Below are positions 1 through 6,911 of a stretch of DNA of 7,607 bases, piece by piece (the stretch's first letter is position 1; every line of letters begins with the position of its first letter). The DNA lies in NCBI GenBank assembly GCA_021151485.1, contig JAGKXB010000049.1, positions 1 to 7,607 on the forward strand. The letters run 5' to 3'. Under the pieces are notes generated by a model. That model searched no databases and had not been told where the DNA came from. It saw only the letters and a list, made by a program, of their open reading frames with translations. Source of the stretch: Oxalobacteraceae bacterium (GTDB lineage Bacteria; Pseudomonadota; Gammaproteobacteria; Burkholderiales; Burkholderiaceae_D). The translations under genes and the position numbers were made by a program.

Positions 1-1
1 T

Positions 2-361
2 GTCCGGTTACTTGGCTTTGTTAGCGAAGAGGAACACGTCCACTACTTTTCAAACGCCGTGGTTGCCATCGATTTGACAACCCGAGATCACTGCCTTGTC
101 TGTGGTGCTTATGAGGCTGCCGCATTGGGGGTTCCCGCAATCCTATCCGACAGTAAAGTTAACCGAGACATTTTTAATAAGGGTTTTATCTATACGTCCA
201 ATAATGCATATGACATTGCCTACGCTATACAAACCGCCATTTCCCAGCGACAAAGTCTGGCAATGGAGATCAAGCAGTTTAAGCAGGCACACAGCCAATT
301 AATTGATTCCCTGGTGTTACAACTGAAACATCAAGTTAATGAACTTCAGAAAGAATCATGA
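2..361 (+). CDS. GT4-family glycosyltransferase, C-terminal fragment (5' end outside window)
   Basis: The frame is open from base 2 to a TGA at 359-361, so this is the last ~119 residues of a longer protein. The GTG at 59 is an internal valine, not a start. The first visible residues, LLGFVSEEEHVHYFSNA, match the part of the GT4 (GT-B fold) C-terminal domain where the consensus reads 'GFV.dee...yy..a'. They are followed by YEAAALGVPAILSD, the family's nucleotide-sugar-binding E-x7-type segment (E..A.G.P.i.sd). The last ~50 residues are a charged, helical tail without membrane segments. By family knowledge the enzyme would transfer a sugar from a nucleotide donor to a lipid-linked or glycan acceptor on the cytoplasmic side. 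Donor and acceptor cannot be read from this fragment. It lies 126 bases upstream of the secreted protein gene on the same strand. The family call is confident; the specificity is unknown. Confidence 0.82.
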   Translation, partial: VRLLGFVSEEEHVHYFSNAVVAIDLTTRDHCLVCGAYEAAALGVPAILSDSKVNRDIFNKGFIYTSNNAYDIAYAIQTAISQRQSLAMEIKQFKQAHSQLIDSLVLQLKHQVNELQKES

Positions 362-399
362 AAGGGAAAAATATCACATTCTTATAAACTAACTCGCTA

Positions 400-430
400 T
401 ATGCGTAGTCGCATAGACTACATTAATGTA
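400..430. promoter_or_regulatory. Overlapping dyads upstream of the secreted protein gene (possible operator or RNA switch)
   Basis: Three perfect inverted repeats overlap here. TATGCG/CGCATA (400-405 and 410-415, 4-base loop) overlaps GTAGTC/GACTAC (405-410 and 416-421, 5-base loop), so the two hairpins exclude each other. They are followed by the 12-base palindrome TACATTAATGTA (419-430). An imperfect direct repeat also exists: ACTAC-a-TTAATG at 417-428 and ACTAC-gc-TTAATG at 451-463. The segment is non-coding if the downstream gene starts at 488. This arrangement would suit a dimeric regulator or a 5'-leader structure, but that is inference. I found no convincing sigma-70 or sigma-54 promoter beside it. 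Confidence 0.3.
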
Positions 431-472
431 AGACATAATCCGGTTTCGGTACTACGCTTAATGAGTAATTGC

Positions 473-477
473 AGGAG
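473..477 (+). promoter_or_regulatory. Shine-Dalgarno AGGAG deciding the start at 488
   Basis: AGGAG lies 10 bases before the ATG at 488. The upstream in-frame ATG at 401 has no purine-rich site before it, and starting there would place a polar, non-signal-like extension of 29 residues ahead of a typical signal peptide. The site therefore supports 488 as the true start. Confidence 0.65.
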
Positions 478-487
478 ATCACAACAT

Positions 488-1570
488 ATGCAAACGCCAC
501 ATATCTTTATTAAAAAACTCATTACCCTTGTAATTGCTCTCACCCCAACAAGCCTTTTGGCAGCAGCTCCCGTAATTACAACAACCAGCCAAGCTGATGC
601 TGGTCCATTGACCATTACGGGAAGTGGATTTGGCAACTTTGATGGAGAAATTGTCAGTTGGGATGATTTTGAAAGCCATCCTGTCGGCAGTAAAGTTAAC
701 GGCTTAAAACCAATTGTAGGGCATACCTGGTCAGCAATTTATGATTACAACGGACAAGGCATAGTAATCGCCAAAACCCCAACGGAGGATGATACCGGTA
801 ATACCATGAAAGTCGATTGGACAATAGACCCCGAGACTATTCGCGCGTTTGGTTGGGCAGGAAAAGGGCCATACAATCAACTTTACATTACGTACAGACG
901 CCTAATGACTGGTAACTTTGTTGCTTCTACGGCGAACCATAAACAATTTTACCTCTATGGGAACAATGCTCAAATGCCGCAACTAATGCCTGTTATTCCG
1001 GGCGGACAGGATCGGTGGGGGATTTATAACAATGTGAGCACTGGCGCAATTAGTGCAAGCAATCCAAACCCGAACAACATCAACACCCTAGGCTGGACGT
1101 GGGGAAACACTAACGGAAAACTGCAGCGTTGGGAAATATTCACCAAACTCAATACACCTTACACTGAGAAAAACGGCGTGGTGCAAGTCTGGCTAGACGG
1201 AAAGCTAGGGATTGACAATAGGGCCTATCAGATTCGGCATGTGAATGGCGAGTTCACAGACTTTCGCCTGGGGCACATTGCTCAAGGTTTTTACACTACT
1301 GCAAGAGCCTGGTTTGATGATCTATATATTGCAACGACGCCTGCTCGAGTAGAAATGTGTGACTCTAAAGTTTATGCGGAGTGTACTGTTAAGCACATTC
1401 AATATGTTAAACCTGAAGATTGGACCCCTACATCCATCAAAGTAAATCTTCGCAAAATAAGTGCGTTTAAGCTTTCTAGCGGTGTCGCATATCTATATGT
1501 AATCAATTCTTCAGGCGAGGTTTCTAACGCTTATCCTAGTCCTGAGCCTCTCACCCCGACACCAGAATAA
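488..1570 (+). CDS. Secreted TIG-like / concanavalin-like jelly-roll protein, possibly polysaccharide-binding or lyase-like
   Basis: This is a 360-residue protein starting at the ATG at 488, which has an AGGAG site; an in-frame ATG at 401 is less likely. Residues 1-27 form a classical signal peptide: KK at 9-10, a hydrophobic core, and a cleavage site near LLAAA (23-27). Residues 28-51 (PVITTTS to LTITGSGFG) resemble the first strands of an IPT/TIG Ig-like domain. Residues ~57-290 look like a beta-rich concanavalin/LamG-type jelly-roll: WDDFE (58-62), RWEIFTKLN (214-222), VQVWLDGKL (232-240) and ARAWFDDLYIATT (272-284). Such strands are seen in polysaccharide-lyase-like and carbohydrate-binding proteins. 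Cys291 and Cys299 could form a disulfide. The C-terminal part, with AYLYVINSSGEVSNAYP (334-350), may complete the TIG sandwich, making the jelly-roll an insertion. The tail is proline-rich, with no PEP-CTERM anchor or membrane helix. I see no proven catalytic residues, so enzymatic activity is only a possibility. Its place beside EPS genes suggests it acts on or binds the exported glycan. Confidence 0.72.
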   Translation: MQTPHIFIKKLITLVIALTPTSLLAAAPVITTTSQADAGPLTITGSGFGNFDGEIVSWDDFESHPVGSKVNGLKPIVGHTWSAIYDYNGQGIVIAKTPTEDDTGNTMKVDWTIDPETIRAFGWAGKGPYNQLYITYRRLMTGNFVASTANHKQFYLYGNNAQMPQLMPVIPGGQDRWGIYNNVSTGAISASNPNPNNINTLGWTWGNTNGKLQRWEIFTKLNTPYTEKNGVVQVWLDGKLGIDNRAYQIRHVNGEFTDFRLGHIAQGFYTTARAWFDDLYIATTPARVEMCDSKVYAECTVKHIQYVKPEDWTPTSIKVNLRKISAFKLSSGVAYLYVINSSGEVSNAYPSPEPLTPTPE

Positions 1571-1577
1571 ATAATTG

Positions 1578-1604
1578 AAAAACGGTGCGAAAGCACCGTT
1601 TTTT
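1578..1604. terminator. Rho-independent bidirectional terminator between convergent genes
   Basis: An 11-base-pair stem (1578-1588 with 1593-1603), built on ACGGTGC/GCACCGT, is closed by a GAAA loop. It is followed by T at 1599-1604 on the plus strand. The A-run at 1578-1582 gives a T-tract on the minus strand. It begins 7 bases after the stop of the secreted protein gene and lies 65 bases past the stop of the minus-strand acyltransferase, so it can end both transcripts. A second, AT-rich inverted repeat (1601-1608 with 1624-1631) overlaps its T-tract. Confidence 0.9.
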
Positions 1605-1668
1605 GATTCTGCATTTGAAAAACAATCAAAAGATCCTTTGGTATTTAGAAATCACACAAACACTTCAA

Positions 1669-2673
1669 TTATTTAGTGTTTATAAGACTTCTTAAGCTAG
1701 ATCTAACTCTTTCTTCAGCTTTTACTACGAGATACGAAATCAGTATTACCAAGGCTATCCCAGCCATTATCCAAAAAGGTAGAGTTTCCTGAGTAGTTAA
1801 GGTGTCAATGAAAGTTTTTCCTGCCATATTGTGCAGCAGATATACTGGATAGCTAAGAGCACCTAACGCCAATAAAAATCTATTGCTCGATAGCGAAAAA
1901 TAGCCGCGAGAAAGCAAATAGAAGAAAAAGAAAATAGTAACTACAGCAATCCCTGCAATCATTCGCTCTTGTTCAGTGACAGAAATTAGAAAGTGTTGCG
2001 ATTGAATTCTTGCACAAAAAAACCCGAAAACCAGGCTTACAAAAAATATGGCGTTAGCCAGAAAATTTTTTGGTTCTTTGGTGAGCAAATAAGCGCACAC
2101 CCCACCAATAAAATAAAATGAGTACCCAGGATTAATGAACCAGCCCATAAAGAATGGTTGTTTTATAAAAAAATGCATCATGGCCATAGCCATCCATATA
2201 GACAGCCAATACTGCCATCTTTTTAAAACACCCAATAAAAGCAATATAAAAACGCAGCCGTAGAACTTCAGCTCCGCCTGCAAAGTCCAGTAAACTCCGT
2301 CAATATTTTTTATATCCAGATAGTCATTGATAATTAATCCATTAAAAATTGCATCCTTCAGTGGGACTACTTGCCCTCCAAGTATCGTCAATGTAGCGAT
2401 TGTTAGTAGCAGACAGATAATAAATGCAGGGTAAATTCTTAGCGCCCGCGCGACTGCAAATTCAAAGGCAGATCGGTTTTGCGCGGAAGCCATAATAACA
2501 AAACCACTTAACACAAAGAAAAAATCTACCCCTAGATAACCATATTTGCTTACCTGGTATAGAAAACTTTCACTCCCATAAAAATGGATCGAATAGTGAT
2601 AGAAAATTACTGCGACCGCTGCAAAAAAGCGCAATGGGTCAAGAATTCCGTACCGGGTATTTGAGCTGGCCAT
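1669..2673 (-). CDS. Membrane O-acyltransferase, acyltransferase-3 (OafA/Oac-like) family
   Basis: This 334-residue, strongly hydrophobic protein has about ten predicted membrane spans and fits the acyltransferase-3 family, whose members O-acylate (often O-acetylate) surface glycans. Residues 10-27 contain ILDPLRFFAAVAVIFYHY, with Arg15 and His26 in the family's R-x10-H arrangement; the histidine is considered catalytically essential in related proteins. GVDFFFVLSGFVI (48-60) is the second signature, R79-IYP the third, and VYWTLQAELKFY (127-138) replaces the usual W..L..E..FY motif with Glu134 kept. There is no extra periplasmic SGNH hydrolase domain, and the length is normal for a stand-alone member. 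It is the last gene of the minus-strand cluster, 30 bases after the GT2 gene, with only a weak ribosome site. Inferred role: adding acetyl or another short acyl group to the glycan repeat unit. The acyl group and acceptor are unknown. Confidence 0.88.
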   Translation of the reverse strand: MASSNTRYGILDPLRFFAAVAVIFYHYSIHFYGSESFLYQVSKYGYLGVDFFFVLSGFVIMASAQNRSAFEFAVARALRIYPAFIICLLLTIATLTILGGQVVPLKDAIFNGLIINDYLDIKNIDGVYWTLQAELKFYGCVFILLLLGVLKRWQYWLSIWMAMAMMHFFIKQPFFMGWFINPGYSFYFIGGVCAYLLTKEPKNFLANAIFFVSLVFGFFCARIQSQHFLISVTEQERMIAGIAVVTIFFFFYLLSRGYFSLSSNRFLLALGALSYPVYLLHNMAGKTFIDTLTTQETLPFWIMAGIALVILISYLVVKAEERVRSSLRSLINTK

Positions 2674-2703
2674 ATGTAGAATGCTTTTTTCCAGTAACTG
2701 AAT

Positions 2704-3624
2704 TTAATACATCGAAGAAATCAGCAACTTGAGTGCTTTTATATTCATTTTTGTAGCCAGGCTTTTCAACGCATTCTCCCTTTGTTCCTTCCTATTTCCC
2801 TTTTGCTTATACGCATAGGCCATAGATACATAGTCATTCGAAATCTGCCTATTTACGAGCCTAACAAGTTCAGGGTCACTTAAGTTATCCCTAACTATTT
2901 TAAGAGCTTGAATTTTACTTGGCCCCCTACGAATAAAGCCCTGATTACTTATACTATTCTTCAAAATTCTGTACTTATGCAAAACTTTGTTTAAAAAAAT
3001 GAAATTGTGAGTTAATGAAAACAGTATCCAAAATAACCTATCGTCTGAATTTTTTAACGACTCATTAAATTGATCAGCGGGAAGAAGCGCTCTTCTTCTT
3101 AAAGCAACACTGGATGTTCCGATAAAGTTTACCCGCACAAGGGCGGGACAAATTAATTCAGGCTCAATAACCACTGAATCGTTCAAATCGCCCTTCAGCA
3201 ATTTCCACAACGTGTCGTAATCTCTAAGAAAATCTGCTTTTAGTTGATTTCCCTGATCATCGATGGTCGAAAAATTCGTAAATAGCAAATCCGCCTCTGG
3301 ATGAGAATCCATAGCGCTTATCGAAAGACGCAACTTTTCGGGCATCATGATATCATCCGCATCGAATATAAAAATATATTCACCTTTAGACTCCCGAATG
3401 CCTACATTTCGCGGCCCAGCCGGCCCACCGCTATTTTCTTGCTTGAAATACTTAATACGCGGATCACCAATACCTTTTACCTTATCTCCCGTTGCATCTG
3501 TTGAACCATCATCAACAACAATTACCTCAAAGTCGGAAAAATCCTGATGCAAAATTGAATTGAGCGTTTCCTCAATATAATTTTCTGCGTTGTAAACTGG
3601 AACAATAATGCTTGCCCTACACAT
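2704..3624 (-). CDS. GT2-family glycosyltransferase (second of a tandem pair)
   Basis: This 306-residue cytoplasmic protein has the GT-A fold signatures of glycosyltransferase family 2. These are SIIVPVYN (5-12), VVDDGST (36-42) for nucleotide binding, GGPAGPRNVGI (66-76), FDADD (87-91) holding the metal-binding DxD, and NSDDRL (192-197), the likely equivalent of the acidic catalytic-base motif. No membrane helix is visible. The C-terminal ~70 residues lie outside the core and end in KALKLLISS (296-304), shared with its neighbour. By my hand alignment the first 100 residues match the upstream paralogue gap-free at 51 positions, so the pair arose by duplication. It would transfer one sugar to a lipid-linked intermediate; donor and linkage cannot be read. 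The gaps are 39 bases upstream and 30 downstream, consistent with one operon. The start is supported by alignment to the paralogue; the ribosome site is weak. Confidence 0.9.
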   Translation of the reverse strand: MCRASIIVPVYNAENYIEETLNSILHQDFSDFEVIVVDDGSTDATGDKVKGIGDPRIKYFKQENSGGPAGPRNVGIRESKGEYIFIFDADDIMMPEKLRLSISAMDSHPEADLLFTNFSTIDDQGNQLKADFLRDYDTLWKLLKGDLNDSVVIEPELICPALVRVNFIGTSSVALRRRALLPADQFNESLKNSDDRLFWILFSLTHNFIFLNKVLHKYRILKNSISNQGFIRRGPSKIQALKIVRDNLSDPELVRLVNRQISNDYVSMAYAYKQKGNRKEQRENALKSLATKMNIKALKLLISSMY

Positions 3625-3663
3625 ACGGAATCCACGTTAGCTGATTTTAAACGGGAAGATCAT

Positions 3664-4602
3664 TCATATAATTCCTTTTGCATATGAAGAAATTAGTAAC
3701 TTCAACGCCTTATAATTAACATTATATTTAATACTCTGCTTAGCATAGAACCTTTGCATTTTTTCATCTTTTTTGTTTTTCGATTCTCTGGACATGGAAA
3801 GATAATTATTTGATATCTCCTCATCCAAAAGCTTTATAAGGTCTTTTTCTTTGCAGAAAGCCTTTGCCTTTTCCAGCGCGGCTATTTTATTAGGCCCTTT
3901 TTTTAGCATTCCCTGCCCAGTGATGCCAGACTTAACCACTCTATAGTCATGTAAAATTGAATTCAAAAATATTCCGTTATGTTTTGATGACAATTGAATC
4001 CACATCAATCTGTCATCTGCGTTTTTCAGCATCTCATCAAATCGCTCATTAGCTGTTAAGGCAGATTTTCGCAGGGCAACACTCGAAGTTCCAATAAAGT
4101 TGGTTTTAACTATTGTCGGAAGAAGCTTGTTACTAGGTAGGTAATATGCCTGCTCATCAATATCTTCAGTGCCAATCAATGCGCTCAGGGTTGTATACTC
4201 TTTTAGGTAGTCCTCTCTTAAAATTTCATTAGACTCATCAATTAACGAAAATCTGGTGAAAAGGATATTTGCATCGGGGTTACTGTCGAGCGCCGCAACT
4301 GATTTGGCCAGCTTTTCTGGTCGCATCAAATCGTCTGAGTCAAAAATAAAAATATAATCACCCAATGCACCTTCTATTCCTTTGTTTCTTGCTTTCGAGG
4401 GACCACCATGATTCTGCTGGAAGAAATAACGGATGCGATCGTCCCTATAGGAATCTATTACTGCCTTGGTGCCATCAGTTGAGCCGTCGTCAATGATCAA
4501 TAGCTCAAAGTTTGAGTAGGTTTGTTGCAATATTGACTCAATGGTTTTTCCGATAAACCGCTCGCAATTATATGCGGGCATTACAATGGAGACTTTTTTC
4601 AT
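3664..4602 (-). CDS. GT2-family glycosyltransferase (first of a tandem pair)
   Basis: This 312-residue protein is paralogous to the next gene. GT2 signatures: VSIVMPAYN (4-12), IIDDGST (36-42), GGPSKARNKGI (66-76), FDSDD (87-91) with the DxD metal site, and NADDRL (194-199) as candidate catalytic-base region. FIGTSSVALR (169-178), GPNKIAAL (236-243), ISNNYLSM (263-270) and KALKLLISS (298-306) are also shared with the neighbour. I chose the ATG at 4602 over the in-frame ATG at 4614. MKKVSI then aligns residue for residue with the paralogue's MCRASI, and a weak GAG lies 5 bases before it, whereas 4614 has no ribosome site. The flippase stop is 20 bases upstream, so translation may be coupled. 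Expected role: adding a sugar to the lipid-linked repeat unit at the inner membrane's cytoplasmic face. The differences from the sister enzyme suggest, but do not prove, a different donor or acceptor. Confidence 0.9.
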   Translation of the reverse strand: MKKVSIVMPAYNCERFIGKTIESILQQTYSNFELLIIDDGSTDGTKAVIDSYRDDRIRYFFQQNHGGPSKARNKGIEGALGDYIFIFDSDDLMRPEKLAKSVAALDSNPDANILFTRFSLIDESNEILREDYLKEYTTLSALIGTEDIDEQAYYLPSNKLLPTIVKTNFIGTSSVALRKSALTANERFDEMLKNADDRLMWIQLSSKHNGIFLNSILHDYRVVKSGITGQGMLKKGPNKIAALEKAKAFCKEKDLIKLLDEEISNNYLSMSRESKNKKDEKMQRFYAKQSIKYNVNYKALKLLISSYAKGII

Positions 4603-4622
4603 AGAAACTCGCATAACGTAGG

Positions 4623-6137
4623 TTAACGCTTAACCCCGGATTTCAACTTGCTAATAATGAACTTTATGTCACTAAGATTGAACAAAGATAAAACCGCAAT
4701 CAACACCAGCAATCCTCCTGTACCAACCGCCATCATCGCGAAGCCCATATAGTTATCAGTTGCACTCACAAGGTTACGAAGATACATAGACACAGCTATT
4801 GCTATTGATATAAATATAACTATGCGGGCAATAAGTCTTGGCCAAGCGATTTCAACAAAACGAGCAGCGTAAACGCTTATCACAAATACGCGACCTATGA
4901 CTAACGGGATTGCAATTGCAATTGCAGCTCCAATTAATTGCAACCGAGGAATTAATAAAATACTCAGAACAGCCGCGAGGATAGTTTCCGCAATCGCGAC
5001 CTTTGCTGTTATGTCATGTCGCTTTACCGTCAGGAGCAGACTTCCAAAGGGATATGTCATAAAGCTTATCATTCGGCCGCAACCTATGATGATGAGGCAG
5101 ATGTACGCTGTATTCACTTCGAACGAAGGCCCCATCCACAGGCGAATAAAATTATCGCCTAATATATAGAACCCGGCAGATATTACTGAACCGAGAATGA
5201 TGTTTATTTTCAGAAACAGCTCAACAGCGAAAGCAAGCTTTGCATGGTCCTCTAACGCGTGGTATTTCGCGTACAAAGGGCTAGACATTCCGGTAGCCTG
5301 AATCAGGAACTGAACTGCATATTCCACCAGCCTTACCGCAACATAATAAATGGTTACGGTGGACAGTGTCGTGAAATACGCGATAAACCAAATATCCATT
5401 TTCCCCTTCAGCAAAGCATTAAGGTCGTTAATAAAAACCCACTTGCTGAAATGAAAAAGCTCCTTCGCAGTCCCTTTTTCAAAATGATTTATCGAGATGC
5501 TTAATTCCGCAAAAATACGGGTGCAGTAGTAAACATAAAACAGAGTGCTAAGAATGCTGGTACAAAATACAATAAGGGACATCGCGACCAAGCCGTACCC
5601 TGCTTTAATTGCAACATAGATGAGTAGCGCATCTGCAATGGCCTTAATTAAACCAACGATAGCAATTGTGTCGAAACGCATGTAGGCACTGATGACACCC
5701 GGAAAGGCCTTAGCCGGAAACTCAAATGCCAGAGATACGCCGCTGATGATTAGTAAGATTTGAACTAATTGAATGTCATCTTTATTTTGAACAAAATGAT
5801 CAACGCCAAACCGGGCTATAAAGAAACTTAAGATAACGACAAGTAGGCCTAATCCGGAATAAATAAGGAGCGAAGTAGTTATTATTCTGTTCGCACCCAC
5901 ATAATCTTTTTGATGGATATAGCGTGCAACATAGCGGGTAACTGCTTGGGAGAAACCCAAATCCAATAAATAGTAAGACGCAACCACACTACCTATTGTG
6001 ATCCATAACCCATACAAGTGGGTACCCAATTCATTTAATAGAAATGGCATCATCAGGAATCCAATGATGATGCCAGCAAGAGTCTTTATGACCCTTAATG
6101 TTGCACCACGCAACATTAATCGAGATGTAGAAGCCAT
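4623..6137 (-). CDS. Wzx-type oligosaccharide flippase (MOP superfamily)
   Basis: This 504-residue polytopic membrane protein has about 12-14 hydrophobic segments, matching the usual length of polysaccharide flippases of the MOP/MATE superfamily. The N-terminal region fits the family: a first span near residues 15-35 with basic residues before it, then LNELGTHLYGLW (34-45) and LLDLGFSQAVTRYVA (57-71), the characteristic 'd.Gl..a..R.va' stretch. By family knowledge it moves an undecaprenyl-linked repeat unit from the cytoplasmic to the periplasmic leaflet. It heads the well-ordered part of the cluster and is followed by the two GT2 genes. The 87-base gap before it holds no convincing promoter, and no clear ribosome site precedes the ATG at 6137. 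The in-frame Met8 (ATG at 6116) is no better. I use no symbol because wzx is a functional class name and orthology cannot be shown here. Confidence 0.88.
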   Translation of the reverse strand: MASTSRLMLRGATLRVIKTLAGIIIGFLMMPFLLNELGTHLYGLWITIGSVVASYYLLDLGFSQAVTRYVARYIHQKDYVGANRIITTSLLIYSGLGLLVVILSFFIARFGVDHFVQNKDDIQLVQILLIISGVSLAFEFPAKAFPGVISAYMRFDTIAIVGLIKAIADALLIYVAIKAGYGLVAMSLIVFCTSILSTLFYVYYCTRIFAELSISINHFEKGTAKELFHFSKWVFINDLNALLKGKMDIWFIAYFTTLSTVTIYYVAVRLVEYAVQFLIQATGMSSPLYAKYHALEDHAKLAFAVELFLKINIILGSVISAGFYILGDNFIRLWMGPSFEVNTAYICLIIIGCGRMISFMTYPFGSLLLTVKRHDITAKVAIAETILAAVLSILLIPRLQLIGAAIAIAIPLVIGRVFVISVYAARFVEIAWPRLIARIVIFISIAIAVSMYLRNLVSATDNYMGFAMMAVGTGGLLVLIAVLSLFNLSDIKFIISKLKSGVKR

Positions 6138-6224
6138 AGTAGATGATTGAGTTTCAATAGGATTTTATTCAAACCCACAGATGCATTTAGCGGTGGGGGC
6201 CAGAATCTGGTTTAACTGGAGGGA

Positions 6225-6911
6225 TTATTTTTTCCCGTATGCCCAATAGAGCCGCTTTAACCATCCTCGCGCGAGAACAGTAGAAATCATAGTGATTTCA
6301 TCAGTGGCAATTTTTTGTTTGTAATTGACATTTTTTCCTGTTCCAGCAAGTAGGTCATAGGCCAGCCCGGCAGCAAGCGCCTGTTCAATTGCAATACCAA
6401 AATGCAACGAGCCCAGCGCAATTTGGGGGAATTTCTTTTCAAAATAACCTGATTGAAAATTGTATCGCACACCATCCCAAACGACATCAAACAATACCGA
6501 TACCGTCTCACCAGCCACCTGGAGAAGCTGCAGTATTGGCTGCCCACCCTCACCACGAATACGCTCTACAAATAGAGCCAGGAAGTCCATGGATTGAGGC
6601 GAATAACAAGGGCGTCCCCAACGAAGCCTATGAAACTCGTTCAGTACTTGAAAGAAATCCTGCGTAGAAGTTAGCTCTATTAGCTCGATACGACCATATT
6701 CACTAAGTTTCGATTTTCGATTGAAATATTTTGTCCGTGCCGAGGAGCTTAGCTGCGCCTTGTACCTGGAAAACTCATCTGACTGAATACGGTAAGAAAT
6801 TTCAATCTTCGGCGCTATTAGTTTCGCACCGAATTTTTTTGAAAGGGCAGAAAATGACTCGTCTATTACACCTGGACAGAGCCCTCGGCAGGTTGAAATC
6901 AGCATAACCAT
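6225..6911 (-). CDS. C-terminal GNAT (Acetyltransf_6) part of the broken CelD-like gene
   Basis: This 228-codon open frame carries the conserved GNAT-like core. LSSSARTKYFNRKSKL (54-69) is the 'ls.k.r..lr...r.L' helix, FHRLRWGRP follows, and LLQVAGETVSVLFDVVWDG (129-147) is the central strand pair. RYNFQSGYFEKK (149-160) and YDLLAGTGKNVNYKQ (185-199) match the family's 'y..qsGfd' and 'fDfl.G...YK' motifs. The ATG at 6911 has no ribosome site, and its first residues overlap the N-terminal half in another frame. It is therefore better read as the 3' part of the frameshifted gene than as a free-standing protein. If translated alone it would lack the N-terminal subdomain. Confidence 0.7.
   Translation of the reverse strand: MVMLISTCRGLCPGVIDESFSALSKKFGAKLIAPKIEISYRIQSDEFSRYKAQLSSSARTKYFNRKSKLSEYGRIELIELTSTQDFFQVLNEFHRLRWGRPCYSPQSMDFLALFVERIRGEGGQPILQLLQVAGETVSVLFDVVWDGVRYNFQSGYFEKKFPQIALGSLHFGIAIEQALAAGLAYDLLAGTGKNVNYKQKIATDEITMISTVLARGWLKRLYWAYGKK

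Noticed and set aside
362..487. Sigma-70 or sigma-54 promoter for the secreted protein gene
   Set aside because: The CATAAT at 434-439 has no matching -35, and no GG-N10-GC pattern fits a sigma-54 site.
418..679. Minus-strand open frames opposite the signal-peptide region of the secreted protein
   Set aside because: Their composition is cysteine- and basic-rich with no family resemblance; they are shadows of the plus-strand gene.
4897..5504. Plus-strand open frames opposite the flippase gene
   Set aside because: They lie antisense to a gene with clear family motifs, and their translations show no recognisable domain.
6174..6210. CCCAC/GTGGG dyad with a 14-base loop, and a CCAGA/TCTGG dyad, in the gap before the flippase gene
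   Set aside because: The stems are only 5 pairs and no T-tract follows on the minus strand, so a terminator or operator call is not supported.
6138..6224. Possible promoter for the flippase gene (a TAAAAT-like -10 on the minus strand)
   Set aside because: No acceptable -35 lies at 16-18 bases, and AT-rich hexamers are common by chance; continuation of the upstream transcript is simpler.
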